From Urophycis tenuis (taxonomy: Eukaryota; Chordata; Actinopteri; Gadiformes; Phycidae), in contig JAXIVH010000005.1 in NCBI GenBank assembly GCA_036785325.1, forward strand, positions 12,227,966-12,291,965: a stretch of 64,000 bases of DNA, in the 5' to 3' direction. Every line of letters starts with the position of its first letter. Position 1 is the first letter of the stretch. This document shows positions 45,853-57,115 of the stretch, one piece after another. Position numbers and translations under genes: made by a program. The notes under the pieces are model-generated. The model did not search any database, was not told the DNA's origin, and was given only the letters and a program-made list of their open reading frames with translations.

Positions 45853-48452
45853 GCCCTTTCAACTTCACCAAGAAGATCCTTGGGCAGAAGCGAGGTGGAC
45901 AATTGGCCTGCTCTCAAGAAGAGGTTGACAAGTACCTCAGGGCAACTTACAGCGACAGCGCAAGGGAGCAGGATCTTGGACCCTGCAGCTTTCTGATTAC
46001 ACCACCAGAACCCACTTCAGCATTTAATACCAAGGAGCCAACCCTGAGAGAAGTTGAGGACATAGTCAGAGCAGCTAGATCCAACTCAGCTCCAGGTCCC
46101 AGTGGAGTACCATATGTTGTCTACAAGAGGTGCCCCAGGCTCGTGCAGCGACTCTGGAAGATCCTTAGGGTCATCTGGAGGAGGGGGAAGGTGGCTCAGC
46201 AGTGGAGGCATGCAGAGGGTGTATGGATTCCGAAGGAAGAGAACTCTCGCACCATCGAGCAGTTTAGAAACATCTCACTCCTGAGTGTGGAGGGCAAGGT
46301 GTTCTTCAGCATTGTTGCCCGGCGCATGACAGAGTTCTTCCTGAAGAATGCATACATCGACACCTCTGTGCAGAAGGGGGGGGTCCCAAGGGTACCAGGG
46401 TGCATTGAGCACACGGGAGTTGTTACTCAGCTCATCCGGGAGGCCCGGGAGGGCAATGGGAACCTGGCAGTTTTGTGGCTTGACCTGTCTAATGCTTACG
46501 GGTCAATTCCCCACAAACTGGTGGAGACCTCGCTTGACCGGCATCATGTTCCAGGCAAGATCAGGGACCTCATACTGGACTATTACAACTCTTTCAGTTT
46601 GAGAGTCACCTCGGGGACAGTAACATCAGCATCACATCGGCTGGAGAAAGGCATAATCACTGGGTGTACAGTCTCAGTGATTTTGTTTGCCTTGGCCATG
46701 AACATGCTTGTTAAGTCAGCGGAGGTGGAGTGCAGAGGACCGCTCACCAAGTCAGGTGTGCGGCAGCCTCCCATCAGAGCTTTTATGGATGACCTGACAG
46801 TTACTACAACATCAGTTCCAGGTTGTAGGTGGGTTCTCCAAGGCCTTGAGCGGCTCATTAACTGGGCGCGTATGGGCTTTAAGCCTGCTAAGTCCCGTTC
46901 CCTGGTGGTGAAGAAGGGGAAGGTTACAGACAAGTTCCGGTTCTCGCTGGGAGGTGTCCAGATTCCATCGGTTTCAGAGGAGCCAGTGAAGAGCCTGGGG
47001 AAGATCTTTGATGGCACCCTGAGGGACAAAGCAGCGCTCAAGGCGACCAGCAGAGAACTGGGTAACTGGCTAGTGGCGGTGGATAAGTCAGGGCTGCCAG
47101 GTAAGTATAAAGCATGGATATATCAGCATGGCATCCTGCCACGCCTCCTCTGGCCACTACTGGTCTACGATGTCCCACTAACGACCGTTGAGGGCTTCGA
47201 GCGTAAGGTAAGTAGCTTCCTTCGCAGGTGGTTGGGCCTACCAAGAAGCCTCAGCAGCATAGCCTTGTATGGGCATAAGAACAAGCTGCGACTTCCCTTC
47301 AGTAGTCTGTCGGAGGAGTTCATGGTTACCCGTGCGAGAGAGGTGCTGCTGTACAGAGACTCGAGTGACACCAAAGTCTCCTTAGCGGGGATTGAAGTGC
47401 GGACTGGGCGGAAGTAGAGAGCCCAGGAGACGGTCGAGCAAGCTGAGGCGTGGCTGCGCCACGGTGTTCTGGTGGGAACAGTGGCGACAGGCCGGGCAGG
47501 GCTTGGGAGCAACCCAGGGCCTCGGTACAACGAGGCCCGGGGGAAGGAGAGGTGGCAGCTTATCCAGGAAGAGGTTCGAGCAGGGCTGGAGGAGACCCGC
47601 TCAAGCAAGATGGTCGGGATGAGACAACAGGGGGCGTGGACTAGATGGGAGCAGACACTGGATAGGAAGATTTCTTGGTCAGAGCTTTGGAAGGCAGAGC
47701 CATTCCGTATAAAGTTTTTGATCCAGTCAGTCTACGACGTCCTCCCCAGCCCTTCCAACCTCTTCTGTTGGGGCCTGGCAGAAACACCTGCTTGCCCTTT
47801 GTGTCAGAGGAGAGGATCACTGGAGCACATCCTAAGCTGTTGCCCGAAAGCCCTGGGCGAGGGGCGCTATCGTTGGCGCCACGACCAGGTGCTGAAGGTG
47901 ATAGCAGATACCATCTGCTCGGGGATCTCACTCAGCAAGCAGCAAAAGCCAGCTAGGCATTCAATCACCTTTGTTAAATCTGGTGAGAAGCCTCAACAAC
48001 GCCCAGGCCAAACAGGGGGGCTCCTGACAACAGCTAGGGACTGGCAGCTGAAGGTGGACTTGGGGAAACAGCTTAAATTCCCAGAGACCATCGCAGTGAC
48101 CACACTTAGGCCGGACTTGGTTCTTATGTCAGAATCAACAAGGCAGGTGATACTGCTGGAGTTGACTGTGCCCTGGGAAGACCGGATGGAGGAGGCATTT
48201 GAGAGGAAGAGGGCCAAGTATGAGGAGCTGGCAGGCGAATGCCGGCGCAACGGATGGAAGACTCGTTGTAGTCCCATTGAGGTTGGTTGCCGAGGTTTCG
48301 CAGGCCAGTCACTCTGCAGGGCCCTCAAGTTGTTGGGAATAAGGGGACTGCACAGCAAGAAAGCCATCAAGAACATCACTGATGCTGCTGAGAAGGCATC
48401 AAGATGGCTGTGGATCAGGAGGGTTGATCCGTGGGCCACACAAGCTACCTAG
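45853..48452 (+). pseudogene. RT/restriction-like endonuclease ORF with one TAG
   Basis: The two open parts (45807-47417 and 47472-48452) are in the same frame. The 54 bases between also read openly after the TAG (RAQETVEQAEAWLRHGVLVG). Catalytic aspartates of the RT and the P-D...E-x-T residues of the endonuclease are present. The listed ATG at 45807 lies in flanking DNA and is not the element's start. A cttcatttcag acceptor-like site precedes the homologous part, but this is probably chance at a truncation point. Confidence 0.85.
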
Positions 48453-48600
48453 ACACAAGCCGGGGTCTGATCACCCCCGGCTGGGTCGCCTGGGCGAGGG
48501 TGTCTGATGTTGAGAGACCCGAAACACCCTATGACCTCAGGTTACATCACTGATGATGTGTCTAGGTTGCACCAGAGGGTGTATATTAAACCATCAATGG
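45853..48600 (+). mobile_element. R2/NeSL/HERO-type LINE, nearly intact 3' two thirds
   Basis: One reading frame runs from about 45853 to the stop at 48450-48452, broken only by a TAG at 47415-47417. Motifs in order are LACSQEEVDKYLRATYSDSA, APGPSGVPYVVYK, the RT motif A WLDLSNAYGSIPH, the catalytic box AFMDDLTVTT (FMDD), a CPLCQRRGSLEHILSC zinc-binding knuckle (C-x2-C-x6-H-x4-C), and RPDLVLMSE ... LELTVPWEDR ... KRAKY. The last block fits the PD-(D/E)xK restriction-like endonuclease of R2-class elements, not an APE nuclease. Such elements insert by target-primed reverse transcription. The N-terminal zinc-finger region is missing, so this copy is 5'-truncated. The 3' UTR runs to about 48600. 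Confidence 0.88.
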
Positions 48601-48746
48601 TTTAGAACGTAATAAAATAGGATACAATACCAACTGCAGAACAGAACAATACAAAAGAACATAAGGAGCCTAACAATGGCAAACCCACGTCATTGTTTTT
48701 CTCCTACGCTGTAACGGCCATCTCCCCACGTCCCCCAATCTAACTG

Positions 48747-49043
48747 TTCTCTTTGTTGACGTTCCTTCACAGAGTTCTAAAGTGTTCTCTTTGTTGACGT
48801 TCCTTCACAGAGCTCTAACTGTTCTCTTTGTTGATGTTCCTTCAGAGTTCTAAAGTGTTCTCTTTGTTGACGTTCCTTCACAGAGTTCTAAAGTGTTCTC
48901 TTTGTTGACGTTCCTTCACAGAGCTCTACCTGTTCTCTTTGTTGATGTTCCTTCAGAGTTCTAAAGTGTTCTCTTTGTTGACGTTCCTTCACAGAGTTCT
49001 AAAGTGTTATTTTTGTTGACGTTCCTTCACAGAATTCTAAAGT
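48747..49043. repeat. 36-38 bp minisatellite, 8 units
   Basis: Units are of the type gttctctttgttgacgttcc plus ttcacagagttctaaagt. Variants (gatgttccttcagag; agctctaac) recur every third unit, giving a higher-order period of about 111 bp. On the plus strand each unit looks like a polypyrimidine-CAG splice acceptor. Confidence 0.92.
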
Positions 49044-49740
49044 GACCGAGCATCGAGGCTGCTTACACAGAAATAATTGATAAACTCCAGAAAACAACAA
49101 AATCACACAAAATAAAAAAAAACACACATCTGCTTGAAATTCCATCCGAGTGGGGCCGAAACAGACTGCAGCAGAGGCAGTTGGGGAGGTGGGTCTGTTG
49201 GGCTGTCAGTCGTTGGATAACGATGGTCTCACGGAGTTCAAACCACTCTGCTGCGTCGATCACTGGGCCAGAGAGGCAGAACTCTGCAGCACCGCTTCCT
49301 CCCCACGTGGACGCACTCAGTGGACTGGGACGGGTTTGGGGACATGGCGTCCCATGCTGAGTGGCTGCGGCGTGGGAGCCCTCTCCCTAACGCACGGCCT
49401 CTGGCTGACGCTCACAGCGCAGCCTCTCGTGACACCGGGGGACAAACCCGGAGGGCGCTCCCAGCGGGAGGCTTACAGGCGGCACAGCGGCGGGCAGACA
49501 ACCCAGGGAATGAAAACACGGAGCGCTGCGGCCGCCTTCGCCTCAGAGCATCTGATTGGCTTTCAGAGATAACATGGCCAGCCAATGAACCGGGATCTGG
49601 AGAGCTTGTTCCCTATCATGTAACAAATATATAGGAATATGAAAACACAGGGAGGGTAACGCGGCACTGAATACACCCTGCAGCACAGGACAACCTCACC
49701 TGCTGTATGGAGAGAGTTTGAGAAGGAAAGGGGGAGAGGC
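49044..49740. other. Unassigned GC-richer stretch
   Basis: Open frames at 49150-49572 and 49320-49634 have no recognised domain and no supporting splice sites. Confidence 0.4.
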
Positions 49741-49744
49741 ACAG

Positions 49745-49957
49745 TGTGGAAGAGAGTGAGAGAGAGAGAGAGAGAGAAAGAGAGGGGTGAGAAAGGAGTG
49801 AGAGAGAGAGAGAGGAGTGAGTGAGAGAGAGAAGTGAGAGAGAGGGAGATGAGTGTGAGAAAGAGAGAGGAATGAGAGAGAGAGAGAGAGAGAGGGGGGG
49901 GAAGAGAGAGAGAGAGAGGAGTGAGAGAGAGAGGGAGATGAGTGTGAGAAAGAGAGA

Positions 49958-50004
<47 letters not shown>

Positions 50005-50030
50005 CAGAGAGAGAGGGAGAGAGAGAGCCT
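49745..50030. repeat. (GA)n-rich tract
   Basis: Purine-only gagaga sequence with gagtgag variants. It includes two similar blocks with gagggagatgagtgtgagaa. Three-frame openness is an artefact. Confidence 0.95.
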
Positions 50031-50994
50031 GAATGTGTTCCACCCTGAACACAAACCGCGGTGAGAATGAACAGGCATGGAGAAGCAGCTACACTAGTCT
50101 CTCATGGGTGGCACTGGGTACCGTTCACATTCAAACCGATGGTACCTTTTTTCGGTACTTTACTCTCTGTAATAACAAAAAAATATTATTTCAGTTAATA
50201 GTTAAAAATAAATGAAAGCTTTTTAAGATTTTACACACCACAGAAAATGTACCTCTTCCCTCCCTCCCTCCCTCCTGCCAACTCCGCCCTACCACCCCCA
50301 GCCCATCACTCTAGTGTGAGAACACTGTGGTGTGTGTCTCAGGGGAAGCACAAGTGATGTGTGTGTCTAGTCATGTGTTGTACCATACTGTAACACTTCC
50401 CGTCAATAGTATGCAATTCAGCCACTATTGGTTTCGTAGGGTGACCAGACATCCCGATTTTGTATATAGCGAGTTTTTGTGGGTGTGCTTGTGTCTGCAA
50501 ACATGCTGTCGGCCCGAGAACCGTGGCTGCGCTCACTGACATGTTCTCTTTCACACACACACACTTTACTTCTTTGTTTCAAATCAATAAATGCTGCCTA
50601 TGATTAGGCCTGTTCACCATCACATTGCAGTCTTGATTATTCCCATTTTCAAAGTCCGACATTGATTCAAGTAATGGGATGCGTATGCACGCACGCGCAT
50701 TATGGTCACACGCAAAGTGTCCCGGTTTTTGTTTCGAGAAAACTTGGTCACCCTACTGTATACTAAGGTTGTGAAACTACAAAAAGATGCTAAGCTAACA
50801 TCAGTCAAGACAGCGACAAAAGCCCCGTTATCTCCGACAACAACGCACTCACCTCGCTACATCAGTGGCTGAAGATGTCGTTGACATTGACGTTTCATCA
50901 TGCACGGAGGGTTCAACTTCTTCAGCGCTGGCTGCCGGCATGCTAACATTAGCTGTGTGTGGACCTATCCAAGCCGGGACAATCCACGGCTTTC

Positions 50995-51960
50995 AGAGAT
51001 ATGATGTGTTTTACTCAGGTATTTACTCAGGTGTTTACTCAGGTATTTACTCAGGTGTTTACTCAGGTGTTTACTCAGGTGTTTACTCAGGTGTTTTACT
51101 CAGGTGTTTACTCAGGTGTTTTACTCAGGTGTTTACTCAGGTGTTTACTCAGGTGTTTACTCAGGTGTTTACTCAGGTGTTTTACTCAGGTGTTTACTCA
51201 GGTATTTACTCAGATGTTTACTCGGGTGTTTACTCGGGTGTTTACTCAGGTGTTTACTCAGGTGTTTTACTCAGGTGTTTACTCAGGTGTTTACTCAGGT
51301 GTTTACTCAGGTGTTTTACTCAGGTGTTTACTCAGGTATTTACTCAGATGTTTACTCGGGTGTTTACTCGGGTGTTTACTCAGGTGTTTACTCAGGTGTT
51401 TACTCAGGTGTATTACTCAGGTGTTTACTCAGGTGTTTACTCAGGTGTTTTACTCAGGTGTTTACTCAGGTATTTACTCAGATGTTTACTCAGGTGTTTA
51501 CTCGGGTGTTTACTCAGGTGTTTACTCAGGTGTTTTACTCAGGTGTTTACTCAGGTATTTACTCAGATGTTTACTCGGGTGTTTACTCGGGTGTTTACTC
51601 AGGTGTTTACTCAGGTGTTTACTCAGGTGTTTTACTCAGGTGTTTACTCAGGTGTTTACTCAGGTGTTTTACTCAGGTGTTTACTCAGGTATTTACTCAG
51701 ATGTTTACTCGGGTGTTTACTCGGGTGTTTACTCAGGTGTTTACTCAGGTGTTTTACTCAGGTGTTTACTCAGGTGTTTACTCAGGTGTTTACTCAGGTG
51801 TTTTACTCAGGTGTTTACTCAGGTATTTACTCAGATGTTTACTCAGGTGTTTACTCGGGTGTTTACTCAGGTGTTTACTCAGTTGTTTACTCAGGTGTTT
51901 TACTCAGGTGTTTACTCAGGTGTTTTACTCAGGTGTTTACTTGGGTGTTTTACTCAGGTT
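50995..51960. repeat. 12-bp minisatellite with higher-order structure
   Basis: About 78 units of tttactcaggtg, with 13-bp variants (ttttactcaggtg) and marked variants (actcaggtattt, actcagatgttt, actcgggtgttt). The ordered block of these variants recurs at about 51180, 51314, 51451, 51535, 51669 and 51799, a period mostly of 130-137 bp. Because the unit is a multiple of three and lacks stops, all plus frames stay open; this is not a protein gene. Confidence 0.95.
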
Positions 51961-52076
51961 GGACATGTTTTCCTGCTTAACTAGTATTGCCATGACAACT
52001 ATTTCAGTGGGTCTTGTCCACAGTTTGGAAAAGTGTAAACAAGTACACTAGTGATGGCTTTGACTGAGTTAGAACG

Positions 52077-52080
<4 letters not shown>

Positions 52081-52170
<90 letters not shown>
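52081..52170. repeat. (CT)n microsatellite
   Basis: A pure 90-bp ct run. Confidence 0.97.
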
Positions 52171-52173
<3 letters not shown>

Positions 52174-52809
52174 ATATATATGTAAAATGTATATTGAAGC
52201 ATACTTTTACCCTTTCAGGTACTGAAATTTGGTACCGATGGATATAACTTGAATAGGAGTTGAAAACATCTATTGGGTTGTGCTTGTGTGCCGACAGCAA
52301 CAGAAAGGTGTAAAAACACATTTCTGTTGCTGTCAAGTTTCGGAGCCACACCGAGACCTGAGTGATGACCAGAGCATCAACTAAGCTATGACCAAACTAC
52401 ATCCAAGTCTATGGGACCAAGAGCTGAACATACAGAGGCCACCAGAGAGAAGTCGGCAGATGATGGGGATGTGATGGAGGGTGTGTGGGTCGGGGAATGG
52501 AGCAAGGACACAAAGTCCTGGTCCCATACCTGGTCCCATAGAACCCTGTCTGAATCGGAACCAACTGAGGAAGTGATGAGTGCTGAAGGTTCAGGTAAGA
52601 TGGAGAACCAGATTTATCCATGGGGTCACCATGGCAACAGATGCAAGTGGTTCCACAGCTGGAGATGTGATTTGCAGGTCGAAGGTGTTTGTGTACACAC
52701 CGACCAGCTTTCGGAGATGCAGAGCTATTTTGTGCAGGGCTGGTGAGAGGTTAGACACCCACTGAGACCACACGTAGACTCTGGTGACCCAGGATAATGT
52801 GTTGCTGTC
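52171..52809. other. Unassigned stretch
   Basis: An open plus-strand frame at 52411-52746 and overlapping minus frames show no known domain. Confidence 0.4.
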
Positions 52810-53037
52810 CTGGGGGGTGTACTACGAACCTCGATTAACATACCCAGGCTTAGTTTGGATAACCTGGATCGACAAATACGAAAGTCGCAATCAGAGTTAA
52901 ACGGTACCACGAAGCTCACTTACGATTTGATTTGTCAAGCCAGGTTTTCCGCTTTAGTTTTGATTAGTTTTGATGCGCGTTCCCGTAAAAGAGGCGTAAC
53001 CCAACGTTATTCAACATGACGCAATGGATCCGACGGA

Positions 53038-53205
53038 GCGAAAAGGGAGAAGCGGGCTATGTACTTCACTCTGGAGGAGCAAGTAGTCGTTATGAACTCA
53101 TACGAGGAGTTTAAAAAGAAAATAACGGCAAGGGGCAATTGCCCATAATAAGGCTAGGGATGTGTGCTGGCAAAAAATAGCAGATTCTGTGCGTAAGTGA
53201 AAACA
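53038..53205 (+). pseudogene. Harbinger Myb/SANT-like gene fragment
   Basis: The frame from MDP/KRRAMYFTLEEQ-like sequence through ITARGN shifts by one base near 53145 and resumes with NKARDVCWQKIADSV. The W/F spacing and basic character fit the trihelix/Myb domain that helps Harbinger transposase bind its ends. It is truncated after this domain. Confidence 0.7.
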
Positions 53206-53267
53206 TTCTGCATAGCCTAATTGTCTAAAAATAACTATGCCGAATGCAGAATTGTTCGCCATTAATC

Positions 53268-53400
53268 AGAATCAGAATCAGAAACAAGTTTATTGCTAAG
53301 TAGGTTTGCACCTACAATGAATTTGACTTGGTGCAATTGGTGCAAGAGAAAAACAGTAGTAAAAATATAAGTAAAATAACTATAAATATATACGGAGCAA
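53268..53400 (-). repeat. LINE 3' end, same family as 21.2-22.1 kb
   Basis: On the minus strand it ends gtaggtgcaaacctacttag and gcaataaactt..., followed by a gattctgatt tail. It matches the 3' terminus of the Rex1-like LINE near 22080-22140. It is a short 5'-truncated insertion inside the Harbinger element. Confidence 0.8.
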
Positions 53401-53418
53401 CAGTGCATGCAAATTACT

Positions 53419-53501
53419 TGTCAAAGGTAGGATTCGAACCCACGCCTCCAGGGGAGTTTGCGACCCAAACGCAGCGCCCTAGACCGCTGTTCCATCCTTA
53501 C
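53419..53501 (-). tRNA. Decayed tRNA-Leu-like sequence, anticodon TGG
   Basis: The 83-nt minus-strand sequence has the A box-like agcggtctagggcgctg, a long variable arm (ctcccctggag) and the B box ggttcgaatcc, matching class II tRNA-Leu in length and layout. The T stem pairs well. The acceptor stem has at least two mismatches and several wobbles, and the D arm start is altered. The anticodon loop reads tttgggt, giving TGG (proline) where leucine tRNAs of this kind carry CAG or similar. A pseudogene or SINE head is likeliest. Confidence 0.7.
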
Positions 53502-54149
53502 ATTTTGAGGAAATTGTGCATATGATTGTAAAATCCAGAAGCAACCTGATTTGTTCTGTTATTTAGGGAATTCATTTCAAATACATCCTATCTGTAAAAA
53601 AGTATTGCATGTGCCAGAAGGTAGTGACGGTGGTGTGGTGGATTATGTGAACTGCACACCAGCGACCGGTGTTCATATCTTGCCTGTCCATCATCATGCC
53701 TTTTACCCCATCTAGATTGGGTGTTAGCACGACCGTCCTTAATAAGCACAAAAAAGAGTATTTTATTTTATTCTATTCTATTCTAAAAAATATATATATA
53801 CTGTATATTCAATGTGGTAAATTGCAATAATTTCAGGTGAATGTAGCCTATGATTTGCAATAGGATAGGCTCTAACCTTTCATCTGATGTTGATTACCTG
53901 TAGCAAATAAGAAAAAAAAACTCAGCGAAACACCCTGACTAGGGGGCGGCGCCCAGCTTTAAGTAGCCGATCTAATCGGAAAGTTAGCTGAAAACCTCCT
54001 CCCGACCAGGTTTGGTTGCGAGCATAAGTTACCATGGTGATATAGCTCCGCTAAAAGAGAGCGACTTTTGTATGACAGCTAACCCAGGCTTTGAGCTCAA
54101 CATACCTCGCTAACCCACTAATCGAGCTTCGTAGTACACCCCCCTGGGG

Positions 54150-56040
54150 AGTCAGCACTTCGCCACGCAGACAGGAAGTAGCCGTGTTCAACAGAGCATG
54201 TACAGACAGGAAGTAGCAGTGTTCAACAGAGTATGTATAGCCAGGAAGTAGCCCTGTTCAACAGAGCATGTACATGCTAACCACTTCCAGACAGGAATAG
54301 CAGTGTCCCACAGAGTATGCTGTTGTTACGTAAAAAGACTTCCCTTCATGTTTGTTTGTGTTTTTGAGCCTCAAAATGTTTGTTCCACCCACAAAGAATT
54401 AGCATAAATAAATATTAAAAATGGTGTCGCTTGTGGGCAGCAGGGGGGTGGGGGGGGGGGGGCATGTGTGCCTACATACATGCGTATAGGTCTGCAAACA
54501 TGTGTCTGTGTGCATGTACGTGTTTTTATGAGTGTGCATGTGTGTTTATGAGTGTGTGTGTCTGTGTATGTTTGCGTGCGTGTGTGTGTGTCTGTGTGTG
54601 TGTGTGCTGTAACCAACAGCAGATGAAGAAAGCTGTTTGTGATTTTAATCACAGGGTCTTGGTTATTGTGATTCAGAGTGAGGTGACAGATGAGAGTTCT
54701 TTCAAGAGGAGGTGTGGAGAGTCTTTCAGCAGCTCATCATCACATGTCAACACAGTCTGGCACTTGACCATGTCCTTCCCCAGGAGGCCAACATGGTGTG
54801 ATCTTACAACATCACAATACCTCACCTCCCCTAATGTCCACTCAACTCACCTCCCCTTACCTCTCTCTCTCTCTCCCTCCCTCCTTCTCTACCTCTTGAC
54901 TCGCTAGCCCTCCCTCTTTCTCCCTCTCCCTCTTTTTTACCCCTTACCTCCCTTCCCCATTTCTTTCTCTCCCTCTCTCACCTTCTCTCTCTTGCTCTCC
55001 CTCGATTACAAACATACCCAGAAGAATGTCAAAGCGTTGGGTTTATTGGGCTCCAGCTCTTCTTCTGTAATGATGAAAAGCGACATCGAACCTTACAATC
55101 AGAGCAACTCGCAGGGCTTCCGGCTTTTGCTACTTGAGCTTACATTTAAAGCCCACCAGAGGGCACCACAATACAAACCAACCAACGACCCAGCCGCTGT
55201 CCCCCCGTGGTTCTCGCACACGGTTGTACTCTGCTGGGAAGCACCATACAGTCAATGGGAAGCACATGCGGCTGTGATGTTGATGATTGTGCGTGTCTTA
55301 TTGGCTGCTGCTTCCCCTCAACCCGCTTCAACCCGTCGGTCCCAGGATACTGTAGGTATAGAAGTCCAGTATATCGTAGTGTGTATTACACTATTTACAC
55401 TATTTACTATTTACTATATTACACTATTAGAAAGTGTAGGTCTTGTAGACAAGAATGCCCTTTGTTTTGCTGTAGGCCTACGACTGTTATAAAATTGAGA
55501 AACATTTACCACTAAACCACCAATACAAAATCAATTGATAAATGGCTATCTCTGGTGCAAAACTGTATATGTATTGTGTAGCCTACTCTCCCTGTGAAAT
55601 ATACCTATACAATAAATATAATTCAAATGGAAATGTAAACATTTCCTAGTAATATTTTCTACATTGTTGAAAGGATAACGTTGCTGCTGCCGTCTTTAGT
55701 TTGAGTAGAAATTAGACTTTGTGTGCTTGTGTGTGCAACAGACTCAGACATGACGTTAACATGAGCTGTTTCTGTCAGGTTGACCCATTGCCTCAGACAT
55801 ATTGAATTAAGGCCGCTGTGTGGTGAGCAATCAGGACCGAGAGGACATGTGCTTGGCTGGCTGACTGATGGTCCCACATGACAGATGACACTTGGTCACT
55901 TGACAATGGTAGCCTACTTCATTAGCTTTCTGTTGAAAACCACAGGAAGAAACATCTGATCTTTCCAGGCTGGCCTGGATGCCTCCGTGGACCCTCGTCA
56001 CGCTGATGTACTGAGGTGCGATGAGTAAGATAAGATGTAT
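54150..56040. other. Unassigned, with (TG)n and pyrimidine-rich tracts
   Basis: Includes three diverged copies of acaggaagtagc with gttcaacagag near 54170-54310. It also has a G-run (54446-54462), tg-rich sequence (54465-54606) and a ct-rich tract (54860-55000). No exon is supported. Confidence 0.5.
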
Positions 56041-56048
56041 GTAGCAGC

Positions 56049-57107
56049 CAGAGGCGATTTCTCTAAGACTTCAAGGGAAGCTGAGCTTCCCCTAAAATGT
56101 CAAAAATTAAATGGTCAAATGTGTACAGTTGTGTTAACATTTCATTGACTACGAATGTGTTAGAACACGTTCATCTCGAAGACGAGTTTGTTCAGAATCA
56201 GCTACTTATTCGACTGACTCCATTTTGTCAACCTCTCGTACATAGGCTACACGTAGCTTCAATGCATTTCCCCATAGAAGCCAAGCGTCCATCCACTTCA
56301 ATGGGACTGCATAAAAGAGTTTTTTTTTTTCCCCATTGCCTCGAAACTCGACAGTCATTGGATAAAAATGCCAAAATTATAAAAATGTTGTCCCGCCCGG
56401 ATGCTGAGCATCTCTGGGTGTGAATGGAGCTGTGGGCTGGCCTCGGCTGGCCTGGACGCTGAGCTTCCGCATGATGATTGGAGGATCATTCAAAAAGCTT
56501 AACCCCTTTTTGATTGACAGCTATTTGAGATATAAAACCGTCCCTTCAGTTTGGAAGCTGAGTCCCACCACGGATTTTGCAAATGAAGTCCAAAGACGAA
56601 CTGCCACCCATTTCTTGGTATTTTCTTGACAACATTTCTTGACCCTTTCCATTGTTCATTTCTTACACTGTAAATAAAACACACTCATAGTATTTCCTTG
56701 TTTCAGTTTAACATAACTTCAACATTTCCTTTTTCGAGTTTAATATCCGTTAGTTCATTCAATCATTCATACTGTGGGCTAGGTCGGAGTGAACTAGCTA
56801 TCCAGCTAGCAAGGTGCACACGATGGCAGACAATACTAATACTGTCGACGAGATGGCAAATCCATTTGATAGTCTTCCTTACAAGGGGAAACTTAGAATT
56901 AAACAGCTGGGCAGATCAAGCAGCCTAGCGCTGCTGGCCATTGAGAGGACACTGGTCAAGTCCCCGGAAAAGACACCTAGTTGGTACGACAGGGTCACCA
57001 TTTTATTGAAAAGGAATAGGGGGCAGATTTTTTGTATAAATAAATTGACAAGTTTAATGATGTAGGCCGACAATGAGCGTCCCCTCTTTGAAAGACCAGC
57101 AACACTG
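56049..57107 (+). mobile_element. hAT element with ZMYM/TTF-type gene start
   Basis: The segment begins cagaggcgatttctctaaga and ends accagcaacactg. It is flanked by identical 8-bp sequences gtagcagc (56041-56048 and 57108-57115), the hAT target size. The inverted repeats are short and imperfect. Near 56823 it encodes ADNTNTVDEMANPFDSL and YKGKLRIKQLGRSSS. GKLRIKxLGRP-like sequence is the usual N-terminus of hAT transposases with a TTF zinc finger, as in ZMYM1-like proteins. The rest of the transposase is deleted. Confidence 0.7.
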
Positions 57108-57115
57108 GTAGCAGC

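Larger units (their letters stand above)
52813..54143 (+). mobile_element. PIF-Harbinger element, 1.33 kb
   Basis: Terminal inverted repeats start gggggtgtactacgaacctc on the left and match the right end with one mismatch in 25. They are flanked by the 3-bp duplication ctg (52810-52812 and 54144-54146), the Harbinger target size. Inside, 53050-53200 encodes in two frames a Myb/SANT-like DNA-binding fragment (MYFTLEEQVVVMNSYEEFKK, then NKARDVCWQKIADSVRK), the companion protein of Harbinger transposase. No DDE transposase remains, so it is a deletion derivative. A LINE 3' end and a decayed tRNA lie within it. Confidence 0.88.

Noticed and set aside
49563..50078. 171-codon minus-strand frame rich in SLSLSL
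   Set aside because: Translation of a (GA)n tract.
50865..52051. Three overlapping long plus-strand frames (TQVF, YSGV, LLRC repeats)
   Set aside because: A 12-bp stop-free repeat keeps all frames open; there is no codon bias or conserved domain.
52411..52746. 111-codon plus-strand frame
   Set aside because: No recognised domain, no splice context, and overlapping frames on the other strand are equally open.
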